DNA from: Bartonella senegalensis OS02
GTDB taxonomy: Bacteria > Pseudomonadota > Alphaproteobacteria > Rhizobiales > Rhizobiaceae
Reading direction: 5' to 3'
Length of the DNA: 64,000 nucleotides
NCBI RefSeq assembly: GCF_000312545.1
Contig: NZ_HE997540.1
Coordinates: 628,764-692,763, forward strand
Part shown: in pieces, positions 1 through 12,826 of the stretch
Layout: each line of letters opens with the position of its first letter
Position numbering within the stretch: position 1 is the stretch's first letter
The notes under the pieces: generated by a model
Databases searched by the model: none
Seen by the model: only the letters and a program-made list of their open reading frames with translations
What the model was told of the DNA's origin: nothing
Position numbers and translations under genes: made by a program

Positions 1-735
1 CACCCTGGAAAAATTTTGTCTACTTCACAAGAAGTGGAAGTGGTTGTTCTGGAAATTGATCCTTCTAAACGGCGTATTTCTCTCGGTTTAAAGCAAACAT
101 TTGAAAATCCATGGGTTGCTTTTGCTAATAAATTTCCTGTCAATTCACAAATTGAAGGAGAGGTTAAAAACAAAACCGAATTCGGTCTCTTTATTGGTCT
201 TGAAGGCGATGTTGACGGCATGGTCCACCTTTCTGATCTTGATTGGAACCGTCCTGGTGAACAAGTTATTGATACTTACAATAAAGGTGACATCGTTAAA
301 GCTGTCGTTCTTGATGTTGACATTGAAAAAGAGCGTATCTCTCTTGGAATCAAGCAACTTTCCAGTGATAAAGTTGGGGAGGCAGCAGCCTCTGGCGAAC
401 TTCGTAAAGGTGCTGTTGTAACATGTGAAGTCACTGCAGTGAATGACAATGGCATTGATGTAAAATTGACTGACCATAATCTTGAAACCACCATTCGCCG
501 TGCTGACTTGGCACGTGACCGTGATGAGCAACGTCCAGAACGCTTCTCGATTGGACAAAGGGTCGATGCACGTATCACAGCATTTGATAAAAAAACACGT
601 AAACTTTCAGTGTCTATCAAAGCTTTAGAAATTGCCGAAGAAAAAGAAGCTGTTGCACAATATGGTTCTACAGATTCAGGTGCTTCTCTTGGTGATATTC
701 TCGGTGCAGCTTTGAAAAAACAAGAACAAGATTAA
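1..735 (+). CDS. rpsA: 30S ribosomal protein S1 (C-terminal part, runs in from upstream)
   Basis: The reading frame is open from base 1 with no start codon, so the 5' end lies outside the window. The 244 visible codons contain successive S1 (OB-fold) RNA-binding repeats: the end of one (ILSTSQEVEVVVLEID), a full one beginning at VNSQIEGEV with the FGLFIGLEGDVDGMVH core, and a more diverged last one (KGAVVTCEVTAV). The tail is Lys/Glu-rich and ends in KKQEQD. S1 binds mRNA on the 30S subunit and helps start translation of messages with weak ribosome binding sites. A strong intrinsic terminator follows within 25 bases of the stop. Identification is secure; only the missing 5' part is unknown. 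Confidence 0.96.
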   Translation, partial: HPGKILSTSQEVEVVVLEIDPSKRRISLGLKQTFENPWVAFANKFPVNSQIEGEVKNKTEFGLFIGLEGDVDGMVHLSDLDWNRPGEQVIDTYNKGDIVKAVVLDVDIEKERISLGIKQLSSDKVGEAAASGELRKGAVVTCEVTAVNDNGIDVKLTDHNLETTIRRADLARDRDEQRPERFSIGQRVDARITAFDKKTRKLSVSIKALEIAEEKEAVAQYGSTDSGASLGDILGAALKKQEQD

Positions 736-758
736 TATGTGATTTAATAGACTACATT

Positions 759-789
759 AAGGCCGCTTGTTTCTCTGGCGGCCTTTTTT
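759..789 (+). terminator. Intrinsic terminator of rpsA
   Basis: The perfect stem AAGGCCGC / GCGGCCTT (759-766 with 778-785) has an 11-base loop, and a run of six T (784-789) overlaps the end of the stem. It lies 24 bases after the rpsA stop. Confidence 0.9.
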
Positions 790-933
790 GTTGTTCAATG
801 AAACCGCTTTATTATATTTTCAATCGTCTGGTTAAAAAATTGTAAATACTTCTCAAAACAAATCCCCTTCTTGGAAGAGAAACGCCAACATCCTCCTGAA
901 TAAAACGGCATAATTGAGTCGCAATAAAATATT

Positions 934-3900
934 ATGGCGTCTATACTCTCTTTCATGAAGTACTTTTTTTCCCGAAAAACCATAAGCTACCGTCTTACTG
1001 AAAGCAATTCTCCTCTTCGATCAACTTACAAATCGCAGGACGAACTCTATACATTAGGTTCTACTGTAGCCTCTGGTGAGACACTTTTAATCCCTGAATA
1101 TGAAGAAAGTAAAAGTTTTCATAAGCGTTTGAGTGAAAATGCCAAATTTATTCTCCATGCCTTTCATAACAGTGATATTGCTGCCCAAAATGATGAAACT
1201 CTTGCACCATCTGCTCAATGGCTCATTGATAATCATTATACCATTGACAAAACCATACAACAGTTACGACGCAATTTGCCTAAATCCTTTATTAAACAAA
1301 TGCCTCTTTATCAACAAAAGGCAGGAATGCCTCGTATTTTTGCTTTGGCATGGCTTTATATTGAGCATACAGATAGCAGATTTTCACAAGAAACACTAAC
1401 AGCTACCATCAATGGATTTCAAAAAGTTTGTGCCCTCACAATTGGTGAATTATGGGCACTCCCTTCTGTCATACAAATGCTCTTAATTGAAAATGTTCGT
1501 CGTCTTTCATTGCGTATTGAACAAGCAAGGCATATGCGTCATCTCGCTTATCAAGTTGCTGATAAAATTTCTTTTACGAAAAATGAACCAAAATTACGCG
1601 CTCTTTTGACTCTTTATGCAACATTCGCCACTGATTCAACCTTTGCAGCTCATTTATTCTATCGGCTACGAAGTGCACCTGTCGATGCAACAACAGCATT
1701 AACTTGGCTTGAAAAGCAATTACAGAACCAAGGTAGTAGCCTAGAAATTGTAACAGCCAATGAACATACCCACCAAGCAGCAGATGGCGTAACCATGGGC
1801 AATATTATTCGTTCTCTTAAAGCCATTGATGGTGTTGAGTGGACAGCATGGTTTGAAACTGTCAGTACTGTAGACTCCATTTTGCGTGAAAAGAGTGATT
1901 TTTCCGAAATTGATCCTCACTCACGTAATATTTATCGACAAGTCATCGAAAAAATTGCACGCTTTTCGCCTTTTAGTGAGCCAGAAATTGCACGTAAAGC
2001 TATCAAAATGGTGCACTCTTCCTCCAAAAACACCTCTCATCATAACAATTCCTCTGTTGGATGGTATTTGATCGATGATGGGCGTTATGCCTTTGAAAAA
2101 GTTTGTGGCTATACTCCACCTCTGCGTATCAAGTGGCGAGAATATTTCTGTAGCGCAAAGATAAGAACCTTGGCAATTCCTGTCTCTCTTTTAATGCTTG
2201 CTTTTTTGCTTGCGATCTACGTTCTCTTACAAACATCCGGCATAGCTCCATGGATGCCCTTTTTCTTTACTATATTAGCGCTTTTTCCTGCTATGGATAC
2301 TGCTTTTGCCTTTTTCAACACTGTTGTTTCGTGGTTTATCCCTTCAAAACAATTGATTGGTTATGAATATAAAAAGGGTATTCCAAAACATGCACGTACA
2401 ATAGTTGTCGTGCCTACTCTCATGACGTCACGCGATTATATTGACGAGCAAATACATAATCTTGAAGTTCATTATCTCTCCAACCCAAAAGGTGCCATTC
2501 ATTTTGCCCTCCTTACAGACTGGGTAGATGCTCCCTTCGAACAAACACAAGACGATCTTGACTTGTTGCATTATGCGCAAAAAAATATTGATGAACTCAA
2601 TCGCCGTTATCACCGTGATGATTTTTCACTCTTTTTCCTTTTACATCGCCGACGCCTTTATAACCCTAGTGAAAAATGCTGGATGGGATGGGAACGCAAA
2701 CGTGGTAAACTTCATGAACTCAATCTGTTATTAAGAGGCGATCAAAACACCAGCTTTTACCCCCCAAGTCCAAATCTTCCCATGGATTGTCGTTTTGTAA
2801 TGACATTGGATTCAGATACACGCCTTACCCCTGAAAGTGTTACAAAACTTGTTGGAAAGCTTAACCATCCACTTAATCAGCCGATTTTCGACCCAGAAAA
2901 TGAGAAAGTTGTAAGAGGCTATAGCATTTTGCAACCCCGTATTACATCGTCTCTTACAACAGGAAAAGAAACATCAATTTTGCAACGGGTGTTTTCGACC
3001 AATCGTGGTATTGATCCTTATGTCTTTGCTGTCTCTGATACCTATCAAGATCTTTTAGGAGAAGGAACTTTTATCGGCAAAGGACTTTATAACATTGATG
3101 CTTTTGAAAAAGCACTCAATGGAAAAATTAAAGAAAATACCGTTCTCAGTCATGATCTGTTGGAAGGAGGATATGCCCGTACTGCTTTAGTCAGTGATGT
3201 AGAAGTGATTGAGGATTATCCAACAGCCTATAATATTGATGTTGCGCGCTATCATCGTTGGATTCGCGGTGATTGGCAACTCCTCCCTTATCTTTTCTCT
3301 CGTCATCAAATTAGTGCCATTACACGTTGGAAAGTGCAAGACAATCTTCGCCGTTCTCTTACACCACTTATGTGGTTGATCGCAGCAATTGCAGGATGGT
3401 CTTTTTTACCGTTAAAGAGTGCAATCATTTGGCAAATATTCTTGCTGTTTAGCCTTTTTATCTCACAAATTTTAGGTGTATTACAAACGCTTGTTCCCTC
3501 CTATATTGATTATTCTTTGCGTGGGCAACTCCAATCAATTATGAACAAAACTACCCTTACGGGTGCAAATATATTTCTTAAAACAGCATTTCTTGCCCAT
3601 TCAGCTTATTTTATGACTGATGCGATTATCCGCACGCTTTATCGCATGACGATTTCAAAAAAACACTTGCTTGAATGGAAAACCTCCGCCGCAACAAAAT
3701 CAATCCCCAATAGTTTTGGCTTTTATGTCCTTACAATGTGCCCAGCAGCGTTTATTGGTATTCTTGCCATAGCATTGCCTCTCTTTTCTAAGACTTTTGC
3801 AAGCTTTATTGCTTTGCCCTTTGGGCTGGCATGGTTTTTTTCGCCCTTAATTGCATGGTTTGTCAGTCAACCTTCAACGTTTCAAGATACTCTTAATGCA

Positions 3901-6900
3901 TCCTCAGAGGATAAAAAAACACTACGATCCATTGCACGACGGACATGGCTTTATTATGCAACCTTTGTCAATGCACAAAGCAATTATTTGCCCCCTGATA
4001 ATTTCCAAGAAGATCCTGAGCCTCTGGTTGCACAACGCACATCCCCTACGAATATTGGGCTTTACCTTCTCTCTGTGATTGCTGCACGTGATTTTGGTTG
4101 GATTAATTGTAAAGAAACCATTTTCCGCATTGAATGTACATTAAGCTCTCTTGCAAAAATGGAAAAATTCCGTGGGCATTTTTATAATTGGTATGCAACA
4201 GATACCCTTAAACCTCTCTTGCCTACTTATGTATCAACTGTTGATTCAGGAAATCTTGCTGGTCATTTGATGACACTTGCTTCAGCTTTAAGGGAATGGG
4301 CTGAAAAACCTGATATTTTTCTTCAAAATCATCGAGAAGGCTTATCTGATGTTCATGCTATTCTTGCCGAAACTTTCAAAGAAATTCCCGATAATCAACC
4401 TATTTTACGCCCTTTACGTCAACAAATCGAAGAGCGCATTGCCAATTTTGATCACTGTGTTAATGCTTTCGTAAAAAAACCAAACACCATCACTTCTCCC
4501 ATTCCGCATCTCTTACTTATCGCCCGTGATATTGTGCAATTGATAGATGAACTGAATCAAAAAATTCACACGACAGAATCCGCTCAAACACTCTCTTGGG
4601 CCAAATGCCTTGTAGAAACCTGTGAAGTTCATCATCACGATACCAGCAATGACTATAACACCAAACAACTCTGTACAAAATTAAACACTTTAGCCATAAA
4701 GACTCGGAAAATAGCCTTTGCTATGGAATTTGATTTCTTAGAGCATCCTGAACGGCATCTCTTGTCCATTGGATATAATGTTCAAGAAAATAAACTCGAT
4801 GAAAATTGTTATGATCTTCTCGCCTCAGAAGCACGCCTCACAAGCTTTTTTGCCATCGCAAAAGGAGATATAAAATGTAAATATTGGTTTCATCTTGGGC
4901 GACTTCTTACCCCAATCGGTTGGAAAGGAGCCCTCTTATCATGGTCTGGATCCATGTTTGAGTACCTCATGCCATCTCTTGTCATGCATGAACCTTTAGG
5001 GTCTCTCCTCGATCAAACCAATCGATTGATTATTCGTTATCAAATACAATACGCTCATAAACGAAAATTACCATGGGGTATTTCAGAAGCTGCATTTAAC
5101 GCCCGTGATCACTTAATGAATTACCAATATGCTCATTTTGGTGTTCCACACCTCGGACTGCAACGTGGACTCTCACGCAATGCTGTTATTGCCCCCTATG
5201 CTAGCCTTTTAGCAGCGCAGTATACACCTGCACAAGCTGTAAGCAATTTAAAACATCTGCGTGGGTTTGGAGCTTTAGGAACATACGGTTATTATGACTC
5301 TGTCGACTTCACTCCTTCACGCATAAAAACAGGAGAAAAATACGCCATTGTGCGCAATTATTATGCACACCATCATGGTATGTCCATTCTTGCTATTGAT
5401 AATGTGATTTTCCAAGGGCGGATGCGTGATCGCTTTCACCGTGATCCAGTCATTGAAGCAATACAATTGTTATTACAGGAAAGAGCACCACACCAAATTC
5501 CCATCATCCATACCAAAGTTGTTAACTCCGTGCGCAATAACTCTCGAGAATTTGATGACATTCCTTTGCGCATGATCACGAACCCACTGCTCAAACCACG
5601 CGCAACTTTGCTTTTATCTCATGGTTTTTATTCCGTAATGTTGACAGCCAATGGTTCCGGTTACAGCCGTTGGCACGATTATGGGATTACGCGCTTTATT
5701 CCTGATCCTACAGAAGATCAACAAGGCACTTTATTCTTCCTCCGTAATACGGATAATGGACGTTGGTGGTCTGTCACTGGTGAGCCAACACGTGTTGTTG
5801 AAGAAGAAGCTGTTAGCATTTTTACAGATGAAAAAGCTGAATATAGAAAAATGGTTGATGGTATTCAATCGACACTTGAATGTATTGTTACTTCTGAAGG
5901 GTGCGGTGAAGGCAGACGTATTCAACTTCTCAATACAACAAACAAAGACCGTCTTATTGAAGTGACTTCTTACGGTGAACTGGCACTCGCAACAATGGAT
6001 GCGGACCAAGCTCATCCTGCTTTTTCACGCATGTTTATAGAAACAGAAATTGCTGAAGACGGAAAAACTATTTTTGCCAAAAGGCGCAAACGTTCCCCTC
6101 ATGATCCTGAAATTCACGTTGCTCATTTTGTTACCAGTACAATGGATAACATCCAAGAAACAGAAGCTGAAACGGATCGCTCCCTGTTTATTGGTCGAGG
6201 ACGCTCTCTTCACCAATCTGCTGCTTTTGATCAAAATGCCCGTTTTAGCAATAGTCAAGGTTTTGTTCTTGATCCAATAATTTCACTTCGATGCCGTATA
6301 AAAATTCCCGCACATGAAAAAGCAGAACTTATTTTTTGGACTTTTGCTGCCAATGCAAAAGAAACACTGCATAATCATATTAAACATTATCGACAACCCA
6401 ATATGTTCCAACAGGAACTTTCAATGGCATGGACACGTTCACAAGTTTCACTGTATCAGAGCGGTATCCAGCTTAGAGAAGCGATGACTTATCAAAAATA
6501 TGCAACTCCCCTTATCTATCCTGAGCGAACATGGCGTCTTCCTACAAAAAATTTAGCAAAAACTCTTGGTAAACAATCTGATCTTTGGCCTCTGTCCATT
6601 TCAGGAGACCTTCCACTTTGTCTTCTCAGATTAAACAATGTAGGAGACATCAATGTTCTACAGGAACTACTTAAAGCGCACGAATATTGGCGTATACGTG
6701 GACTGCTCGTTGATCTTGTTATTCTCAACGAGCAAGCTTTTTCCTATATACAAGATACACAACGCACTATTGAATGGGTGTGCGAATCTTACCGTCATCA
6801 TATTCACGAAACTGATGAACACAACCATATTTTCACGCTTCAACGTGATCAAATGAACGAACAAAGTTTTAAGACGCTCCTTGCCTCTGCACGCATCATC

Positions 6901-9495
6901 CTTCATGCTCAAAATGGCTCTTTATCTGAACAGATCAAACGACTTAATGAGAATGATTTTGATCTCGTAACACGGAATAGTCATCGGGAATCTCATGATA
7001 AATTAAACGACAAAAGAAGACAAACAACACCAAATGAACAAAGCCACTTTGCTTCCATTGTTCTTATCAGTCAACAAAAATCATCCGCTCTTCCCATTAA
7101 TGGAGAAGATTTACAGTATTGGAATGGTTATGGCGGTTTTAACCACCATAACAACTATGTGATACGTCTTCATGGACAAACCACCACACCACATCCATGG
7201 ATTAATGTTATTGCAAACAAAAGCTTTGGTTTCCATATCTCTGCTGAAGGTGCACTCTTTACTTGGGCCAACAATAGCCGCGATTATCAATTAACCCCTT
7301 GGACAAATGATCCGGTTTCTAACCGTCCAGGGGAAGCACTTTATATCGTTGATCGCCTATCTTTAAAACGGTTCTCACCAGTTTCTGCGGTAGAATGCAA
7401 CGAAAGTGTTGTCTATGAAGCTTGCCATGGTTTTGGATTTTCAACCTTTAAATCCACACATTCAGAAATTGCCTTAGAACTGACCCATACACTCGATCAA
7501 GAAAAACCTGTTCGTCTTTCACGTCTCATCCTAAAAAATGAAGGAAAAAAAACACGCAGTTTACGCCTTTATAATTATGTTGAATGGGTTTTTGGTAATG
7601 TCCGCACAAAATATGCACCTTTCATAATCGCCTCTTATGATCCCATACGTGGTACACATTTTATTCAAAATCCCTATCACCTGGAAAAATCTCAACATGT
7701 GGCATTTTTATCAGCATCGGAAATGCCAACCAGCACCACCACTGATCGGAACGAATTTATCGGTTTAACAGGAACAGTGACACATCCACACGCGATCCGC
7801 AAAGCTGATGCGCTTTCCAATAAAATTGAAGCAGGATGTGATCCTTGTTCAGCATTCGCCTATGATATTGATCTTCTACCAGGGCAAACAAAAGAAATCA
7901 TTTTCTATCTTGGCAGTACTGAAAATAGGCAAGAAGCGGAAAATTTACTCGATCAAGTCCGTGCAAGTGATTTTGAAATTCTCCTCACACAACAAAAACA
8001 GCAATGGGATGATTTTGTTTCTCCACTGCAAGTCAAAACACCTGATCCCTCTTTTGATATTATGGTCAATCATTGGCTCCCTTATCAAATCTACGCATGT
8101 CGCATGATGGCACGCACAGCTTTTTATCAAGCCAGTGGTGCATTTGGCTTCCGTGACCAGTTACAAGACAGCCTATCTTTATTATTACTGGAACCACAAC
8201 TGGCACGTGAACATTTGTTAAATGCCGCAGCCCATCAATTTCTCGAAGGTGATGTACAACATTGGTGGTTGCCTGATACCAATGCTGGTGTTCGCACGCA
8301 TATTTCCGATGACATTGTCTGGCTCGCTTATGCAACAGCTCTTTATGTTAATACTACCGGCGACTACGAATTGCTTGATACGCCAATTGCTTTTATGGAA
8401 GGAGATACTCTTACTGTAGAACAACACGATGCTTATTTTAGACCCACGCAATCCTCGAAAGCCACAACACTATATGAACATTGTGCTTTGGCTTTAGATC
8501 TTGCTATCAAGCGCTGTGGGCAACATGGACTTCCCCTTATTCTAGGAGGTGATTGGAATGATGGCATGAATTTAGTAGGTATGCAAGGAAAAGGTGAAAG
8601 TATTTGGTTAGGATGGTTTCTTGGCACTACACTACAGGCATTTATCCCCCTTGCTCAAAAATATCGTGACAAAACCCATGTGAAAAAATGGAATGCATAT
8701 CTTAATCGTTTGAAAAAATCCCTCGAAGAAAATGGTTGGGATGGTGCTTGGTATCGACGTGGTTATTTTGATGATGGAACGCCTCTTGGCTCTAAAATCA
8801 ATGATGAATGTAAAATTGATGCCATTGCTCAATCTTGGGCTGTTATTTCTCAAATGGCTTCGCCTGAGCGCCAAAAGCAAGCTATGTCCTCAATGCTTGA
8901 GCATTTGTATGATGAAAAAAGCGGTCTTCTACGTCTTTTCTGGCCGCCTTTTGATAAAACACCTCTCGAACCAGGTTATATAAAAGGCTATCCCCCAGGC
9001 ATTCGAGAAAATGGTGGTCAATATACGCACGGTGCTATTTGGAGCATTCTAGCGCTTGCTGAAATGAATGAAAATGATAAAGCTTATGCTTTATTTTCTA
9101 TGATCAATCCCATTACTCATGGAAAAAATCCTGAAATTTATCGTGTTGAACCTTATGTGATGGCCGCAGACATCTATGCTGTTGAACCACGTCGTGGACA
9201 AGGCGGTTGGACATGGTATACAGGCTCCGCTGGTTGGTTCTACCGCGCCGCAATACAAGCTATTTTGGGGATTAATCGTCAAGCTGAACAATTATTTTTA
9301 CATCCACATTTGCCTTCCTCATGGCCCGAATATGAAGCAAAAATGAAATTTCATGACGCTGTTTATACCATTAAAGTGAAATGGGGCAGCACAAACATGC
9401 TCTCTATCGATGGAAGAGAAGATTCAAATATTTATAGGGGCATAAAATTAGAAAAAACAGGTAAACATGAAATTATATGCACTCTTAAATCTTAG
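934..9495 (+). CDS. chvB: Cyclic beta-1,2-glucan synthase (ChvB/NdvB type)
   Basis: This giant inner-membrane protein of 2853 residues matches the usual 2800-2900 of the rhizobial NdvB/ChvB and Brucella Cgs family. It makes periplasmic cyclic beta-1,2-glucan from UDP-glucose. Visible parts in order: hydrophobic segments near residues 412-465; a GT84 glycosyltransferase domain at about 487-790 with DSDTR at about 626 and the [10 protein letters not shown] motif near 770; more membrane segments at about 810-975; a glycoamylase-like region near 1390-1500; and two carbohydrate-binding/GH94 phosphorylase-like modules, the last with the DWNDGMN catalytic motif at 2540-2546. The phosphorylase part is thought to control ring size. 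The start at 934 has no clear Shine-Dalgarno site; a second ATG at 955 is possible. In relatives the glucan supports osmoadaptation and host interaction. Confidence 0.95.
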   Translation: MASILSFMKYFFSRKTISYRLTESNSPLRSTYKSQDELYTLGSTVASGETLLIPEYEESKSFHKRLSENAKFILHAFHNSDIAAQNDETLAPSAQWLIDNHYTIDKTIQQLRRNLPKSFIKQMPLYQQKAGMPRIFALAWLYIEHTDSRFSQETLTATINGFQKVCALTIGELWALPSVIQMLLIENVRRLSLRIEQARHMRHLAYQVADKISFTKNEPKLRALLTLYATFATDSTFAAHLFYRLRSAPVDATTALTWLEKQLQNQGSSLEIVTANEHTHQAADGVTMGNIIRSLKAIDGVEWTAWFETVSTVDSILREKSDFSEIDPHSRNIYRQVIEKIARFSPFSEPEIARKAIKMVHSSSKNTSHHNNSSVGWYLIDDGRYAFEKVCGYTPPLRIKWREYFCSAKIRTLAIPVSLLMLAFLLAIYVLLQTSGIAPWMPFFFTILALFPAMDTAFAFFNTVVSWFIPSKQLIGYEYKKGIPKHARTIVVVPTLMTSRDYIDEQIHNLEVHYLSNPKGAIHFALLTDWVDAPFEQTQDDLDLLHYAQKNIDELNRRYHRDDFSLFFLLHRRRLYNPSEKCWMGWERKRGKLHELNLLLRGDQNTSFYPPSPNLPMDCRFVMTLDSDTRLTPESVTKLVGKLNHPLNQPIFDPENEKVVRGYSILQPRITSSLTTGKETSILQRVFSTNRGIDPYVFAVSDTYQDLLGEGTFIGKGLYNIDAFEKALNGKIKENTVLSHDLLEGGYARTALVSDVEVIEDYPTAYNIDVARYHRWIRGDWQLLPYLFSRHQISAITRWKVQDNLRRSLTPLMWLIAAIAGWSFLPLKSAIIWQIFLLFSLFISQILGVLQTLVPSYIDYSLRGQLQSIMNKTTLTGANIFLKTAFLAHSAYFMTDAIIRTLYRMTISKKHLLEWKTSAATKSIPNSFGFYVLTMCPAAFIGILAIALPLFSKTFASFIALPFGLAWFFSPLIAWFVSQPSTFQDTLNASSEDKKTLRSIARRTWLYYATFVNAQSNYLPPDNFQEDPEPLVAQRTSPTNIGLYLLSVIAARDFGWINCKETIFRIECTLSSLAKMEKFRGHFYNWYATDTLKPLLPTYVSTVDSGNLAGHLMTLASALREWAEKPDIFLQNHREGLSDVHAILAETFKEIPDNQPILRPLRQQIEERIANFDHCVNAFVKKPNTITSPIPHLLLIARDIVQLIDELNQKIHTTESAQTLSWAKCLVETCEVHHHDTSNDYNTKQLCTKLNTLAIKTRKIAFAMEFDFLEHPERHLLSIGYNVQENKLDENCYDLLASEARLTSFFAIAKGDIKCKYWFHLGRLLTPIGWKGALLSWSGSMFEYLMPSLVMHEPLGSLLDQTNRLIIRYQIQYAHKRKLPWGISEAAFNARDHLMNYQYAHFGVPHLGLQRGLSRNAVIAPYASLLAAQYTPAQAVSNLKHLRGFGALGTYGYYDSVDFTPSRIKTGEKYAIVRNYYAHHHGMSILAIDNVIFQGRMRDRFHRDPVIEAIQLLLQERAPHQIPIIHTKVVNSVRNNSREFDDIPLRMITNPLLKPRATLLLSHGFYSVMLTANGSGYSRWHDYGITRFIPDPTEDQQGTLFFLRNTDNGRWWSVTGEPTRVVEEEAVSIFTDEKAEYRKMVDGIQSTLECIVTSEGCGEGRRIQLLNTTNKDRLIEVTSYGELALATMDADQAHPAFSRMFIETEIAEDGKTIFAKRRKRSPHDPEIHVAHFVTSTMDNIQETEAETDRSLFIGRGRSLHQSAAFDQNARFSNSQGFVLDPIISLRCRIKIPAHEKAELIFWTFAANAKETLHNHIKHYRQPNMFQQELSMAWTRSQVSLYQSGIQLREAMTYQKYATPLIYPERTWRLPTKNLAKTLGKQSDLWPLSISGDLPLCLLRLNNVGDINVLQELLKAHEYWRIRGLLVDLVILNEQAFSYIQDTQRTIEWVCESYRHHIHETDEHNHIFTLQRDQMNEQSFKTLLASARIILHAQNGSLSEQIKRLNENDFDLVTRNSHRESHDKLNDKRRQTTPNEQSHFASIVLISQQKSSALPINGEDLQYWNGYGGFNHHNNYVIRLHGQTTTPHPWINVIANKSFGFHISAEGALFTWANNSRDYQLTPWTNDPVSNRPGEALYIVDRLSLKRFSPVSAVECNESVVYEACHGFGFSTFKSTHSEIALELTHTLDQEKPVRLSRLILKNEGKKTRSLRLYNYVEWVFGNVRTKYAPFIIASYDPIRGTHFIQNPYHLEKSQHVAFLSASEMPTSTTTDRNEFIGLTGTVTHPHAIRKADALSNKIEAGCDPCSAFAYDIDLLPGQTKEIIFYLGSTENRQEAENLLDQVRASDFEILLTQQKQQWDDFVSPLQVKTPDPSFDIMVNHWLPYQIYACRMMARTAFYQASGAFGFRDQLQDSLSLLLLEPQLAREHLLNAAAHQFLEGDVQHWWLPDTNAGVRTHISDDIVWLAYATALYVNTTGDYELLDTPIAFMEGDTLTVEQHDAYFRPTQSSKATTLYEHCALALDLAIKRCGQHGLPLILGGDWNDGMNLVGMQGKGESIWLGWFLGTTLQAFIPLAQKYRDKTHVKKWNAYLNRLKKSLEENGWDGAWYRRGYFDDGTPLGSKINDECKIDAIAQSWAVISQMASPERQKQAMSSMLEHLYDEKSGLLRLFWPPFDKTPLEPGYIKGYPPGIRENGGQYTHGAIWSILALAEMNENDKAYALFSMINPITHGKNPEIYRVEPYVMAADIYAVEPRRGQGGWTWYTGSAGWFYRAAIQAILGINRQAEQLFLHPHLPSSWPEYEAKMKFHDAVYTIKVKWGSTNMLSIDGREDSNIYRGIKLEKTGKHEIICTLKS

Positions 9496-9638
9496 AAATG
9501 AAAAAGATAACAAGCTTTTTTACTCTTGCTCAAAACCTTAGAGTTGTTATAGTTCTTGCCGTCCCTATATTGATGGTGTTGGTGCACAATTTTAGCTTCT
9601 ACAAATTTAGATTCTACAAAACTGAAAGAAAAAGGGTT

Positions 9639-10943
9639 ATGAATCATCCAGACATTGCAAGGCGTGTTTACAATCATACCTGGAAACTTGACCCCATTAT
9701 TCGTTCACTGCTCGATACCGATTTTTATAAACTTCTTATGGTACAGATGATTTGGGGACTCTATCCCAATGTAAAGGTTACTTTCTCCCTCATCAACCGC
9801 AACAAAACAATACGTCTTGCTGATGATATTGATGAGATGGAATTGCGGGCACAACTTGATCATGCCCTTAGTTTACGCTTTACAAAAAAAGAAATGATCT
9901 GGCTTGCTGGTAATACATTTTATGGACGTAAACAAATTTTCGAACCAGATTTTCTTCAGTGGCTCGAGAATTTTCAACTTCCAGAATATGAACTCACACG
10001 TAAAGATGGCCAATATATCCTTCATTTCCATGGTCCCTGGACCCATAGCTCCATGTGGGAAATCCCCGCCCTTACTATTATCAGTGAATTACGTTCACGT
10101 GCTGCTATGAAAAACCTAGATCGTTTCACTCTTGATGTCCTTTATGCGCGTGCTAAAGCAAAAATGTGGAGTAAAGTCGAAAGACTCAAAAAATTGCCTA
10201 ATATTAAAATATCTGACTTTGGGACAAGACGTCGTCATTCTTTTTTATGGCAACGTTGGTGTGTTGAAGCGTTAAAAGAAGGGATTGGCGATTCTTTTAC
10301 TGGAACCTCTAATGTCCTTCTCGCCATGGATACAGATTTAGAAGCTCTTGGTACCAATGCACATGAGTTGCCGATGGTCATTGCTGCTCTCAGCAACAAC
10401 GATGATGATTTACACAGAGCACCTTATCAAGTCTTGCAGGATTGGAATCGTTATTATGGTGGAAATCTTCTCATTGTTTTACCAGACACCTTCGGTACAG
10501 AAGCGTTTTTACGTAATGCACCAGATTGGGTAGCTGATTGGACAGGTTTCAGACCTGACAGCGCTCCCCCTCTTGAAGGCGGAGAGCGCATTATTCAATG
10601 GTGGAGAGAAAAAGGAAAAGACCCACGTGAAAAATTATTGATTTTCTCCGATGCACTAGACATAGAAACCATTGAAAAGACCTATCATCACTTTTATGGT
10701 AAAGTGCGTATGAGTTTTGGATGGGGAACAGATCTTACCAATGATTTTGCAGGCTGTTCGCCCCAAGAAATTGCAACTTTTGATGCCCTTTCCCTTGTTT
10801 GTAAAGTCACCCATGCCAACGGTCGACCAACCGTAAAACTTTCAGATAATCCTGAAAAAGCTACCGGTGATCTGCAAGCAATACAACGTTATCTCAATTT
10901 TTTTGGTAATGAAAACCGTATTGCTAGACCGATTAAAACATAA
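9639..10943 (+). CDS. pncB: Nicotinate phosphoribosyltransferase
   Basis: It converts nicotinate, PRPP and ATP to nicotinate mononucleotide in the NAD salvage (Preiss-Handler) pathway, in the cytoplasm. The sequence has the family hallmarks [13 protein letters not shown] near the N terminus, FGTRRRHSF mid-protein and [11 protein letters not shown] near the C terminus. The reading frame is open back to 9498, but the extra 47 residues are hydrophobic and unrelated to the family. The ATG at 9639 follows a purine-rich GAAAGAAAAAGGG and gives 434 residues, the usual length, so I chose it. It follows the glucan synthase by 143 bases and could be cotranscribed. No obvious terminator follows. Confidence 0.94.
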   Translation: MNHPDIARRVYNHTWKLDPIIRSLLDTDFYKLLMVQMIWGLYPNVKVTFSLINRNKTIRLADDIDEMELRAQLDHALSLRFTKKEMIWLAGNTFYGRKQIFEPDFLQWLENFQLPEYELTRKDGQYILHFHGPWTHSSMWEIPALTIISELRSRAAMKNLDRFTLDVLYARAKAKMWSKVERLKKLPNIKISDFGTRRRHSFLWQRWCVEALKEGIGDSFTGTSNVLLAMDTDLEALGTNAHELPMVIAALSNNDDDLHRAPYQVLQDWNRYYGGNLLIVLPDTFGTEAFLRNAPDWVADWTGFRPDSAPPLEGGERIIQWWREKGKDPREKLLIFSDALDIETIEKTYHHFYGKVRMSFGWGTDLTNDFAGCSPQEIATFDALSLVCKVTHANGRPTVKLSDNPEKATGDLQAIQRYLNFFGNENRIARPIKT

Positions 10944-12049
10944 TAATGTTTTTTTAGTTTAGTATTTTTTCTTTATGCGTATTTTTAAAAATAAGGATAG
11001 AGATTCTTTACAATACAGTAAAAAGGAAATATCCAGTTTACGATGCTTTTTGCAATGAAAGCAAAGAGTTTATTCTATCATCATCGAAAACAAGCATACC
11101 ATTCTGCAATGTGCTGCTCATCTGCAAATTTTCTGCGATTATTTGCTCCCAAAGTCATCCGTCCTTGAATCGTATAGTGCAAGCCATTGGATATCACTAT
11201 CTTCACTTCTACACGTTAGAAAACCGGAACTATATTATATTTTTCAACTTCTCATGTTGTGCTACTCTTACGTTGGAACGATTTATAAAAGGCATATTGA
11301 TCACTCTTTTCCTCAACGATTTTTATCTACACGACTATTCCATTTATGACGTGCAAATGAACAATTTTTTGATTCATGATCAGAGGATTTGGAATGAAAA
11401 AATCTTATTGTATTCGAGGGACTCTCATAAAAGCTGCAAAATAAGACCTGTCTTTATCAATCAACCGCTTACCTTGAAAAGGATGATCATATAACAATTG
11501 CATCACAACTTAAAGCACTCTTTTGACCAATAAATGATAAAGGAGCAATTTGTTTTCATAAAGAGTATCTTTGCCAACTTTTTTCTCTATTCATTTTTTG
11601 CATTCTCTTAAATCTTGCTGTGCAAAGACATTCAAAATTCTTGTAAATCTATAAACAATTTCACGGTTCAATAAGTCAAAAGATTGCATTGTAAAGCCAT
11701 TTTGGTAAGAAGCTAGTCTCTCTTCACCAGTTCCACTATTTTTATGCTCTCAAGCATATAATCAGTAACCTTTTCTTCTCTATCTAAATGAGAATTTTGC
11801 CGTCGACAGAAGGTAACAACGCCGCTGATGTCACTAATTTTTAACGATATCTAAAAATGTTCTGTTCTGATCACTGCAAAATTTACAAAAGATATTCCCA
11901 AATTCAGCTTATAGGTATTTTATCAATTTATAGGCACTTTAAATATAGGTGATCTCTGAAATTTAGTGGACTAAACTCTCTCTCAAGAGTGTTAGCAAAC
12001 CTGCAAAATTAAAAGAGATCTTGATTTACAAAAGCTTTTATTTTTCTCT
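10944..12049. other. 1.1 kb gap without an intact gene, probably eroded coding DNA
   Basis: No reading frame here resembles a real gene. The longest plus-strand frame (11111-11494) has no recognisable domain and no ribosome binding site. On the minus strand, short stretches look protein-like between stops, for example DHPFQGKRLIDKDRSYF at about 11435-11485 and a frame at about 11041-11124 beginning MSSTLQNGMLVFDD. I do not recognise the parent gene. This suggests a decayed gene rather than regulatory DNA. Confidence 0.4.
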
Positions 12050-12436
12050 CTATGAAGATGGACGTGTCACAATATAAATGGCAATTAATAGCAAAATAGT
12101 AGCAACTAATAAAGCAAACCATAAAGCAGGGTGTATCATCACCAAAAATGACAAAAAGCCACCAGCCATACTCACCACTGCAAAAATTTTAATAAATGTT
12201 GAGATAGCCCTTTTTTCTTCCCATTGCTTAATAGGTGGACCGAAAACACGGTGATTATTCAGCCAATGATGAAAACGTGGTGATGAACGCGCAAAACACC
12301 ATGAAGCAATTAATAAAAAAGGCACCGTTGGCATAATAGGTAATACTATACCTATAACACCCAATATAATCATTACCCACCCTACTATAGAAGTGCAAAT
12401 ACGCAAAGGGTGAGACATCTTAAAATCTTTTTTCAT
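12050..12436 (-). CDS. YbaN/DUF454 family inner-membrane protein
   Basis: This 128-residue protein has an N-terminal hydrophobic hairpin (GWVMIILGVIGIVLPIMPTVPF) and the DUF454 signature: LPIMPTVPFLLIASWCFARSSPRFHHWL, then an amphipathic loop (HRVFGPPIKQWEEKRAI) and two more membrane segments near residues 80-122. The family is widespread in Proteobacteria and its biochemical role is unknown. The gene stands alone. The first ATG sits directly against its AGAGG, so the second ATG at 12418 is an alternative start. Family membership is clear; function is not. Confidence 0.85.
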   Translation of the reverse strand: MKKDFKMSHPLRICTSIVGWVMIILGVIGIVLPIMPTVPFLLIASWCFARSSPRFHHWLNNHRVFGPPIKQWEEKRAISTFIKIFAVVSMAGGFLSFLVMIHPALWFALLVATILLLIAIYIVTRPSS

Positions 12437-12826
12437 CCTCTAGCGCTATTTTCCTCTATAAAAAACTATTAGATATTCTTCTGCTTTTCACATGCTTTAG
12501 CCCAAAACCACTCCTACCACTTCATTTTAAGAGTATTTCCCGTGGTAAATTTTTGTAAAAAACAGAATAGTTTACGCTATATGATGATCATTTCAAATTT
12601 TTCAAGCAACCAAAAAAATTTAAATTCTAAAATAAAAAAAGGCTGCAGAATAAATCAATGCAGCCTCTTAATTACGAATGCAGTTTTTTGGGGGGGGAGA
12701 ATACACACTGCATTCATCCGCTAGATATTAGGAGGAAAATAACCTAGCAGCCCATTCTCTATTTAAAACCAGTATGAGAGACAATACATAAAAATGCATG
12801 GCTGATATGCATAAGTTTTGGCAAGC
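12437..12826. other. 390-base gap with two hairpins
   Basis: The gap lies between the convergent ends of transcription of the sit operon and the YbaN-like gene promoter region. It holds the terminator-like hairpin at 12634-12666 and a second hairpin at 12676-12715 whose loop contains an uninterrupted run of eight G (12690-12697). No gene is seen. Confidence 0.6.
12634..12666 (-). terminator. Probable terminator of the sitABCD operon
   Basis: On the minus strand the stem AGGCTGCA / TGCAGCCT (12659-12666 with 12640-12647), loop of 11, is followed by a run of seven T. It lies about 160 bases beyond the sitD stop. Confidence 0.75.

Noticed and set aside
9498..9638. N-terminal extension of pncB by 47 codons with a hydrophobic segment
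   Set aside because: The extension is not family-like, while the ATG at 9639 gives the usual 434-residue enzyme with a purine-rich site upstream.
11111..11494. Plus-strand frame of 127 codons after pncB
   Set aside because: Cys/Leu/Ile-rich low-information translation with no ribosome binding site; the opposite strand looks more protein-like in pieces.
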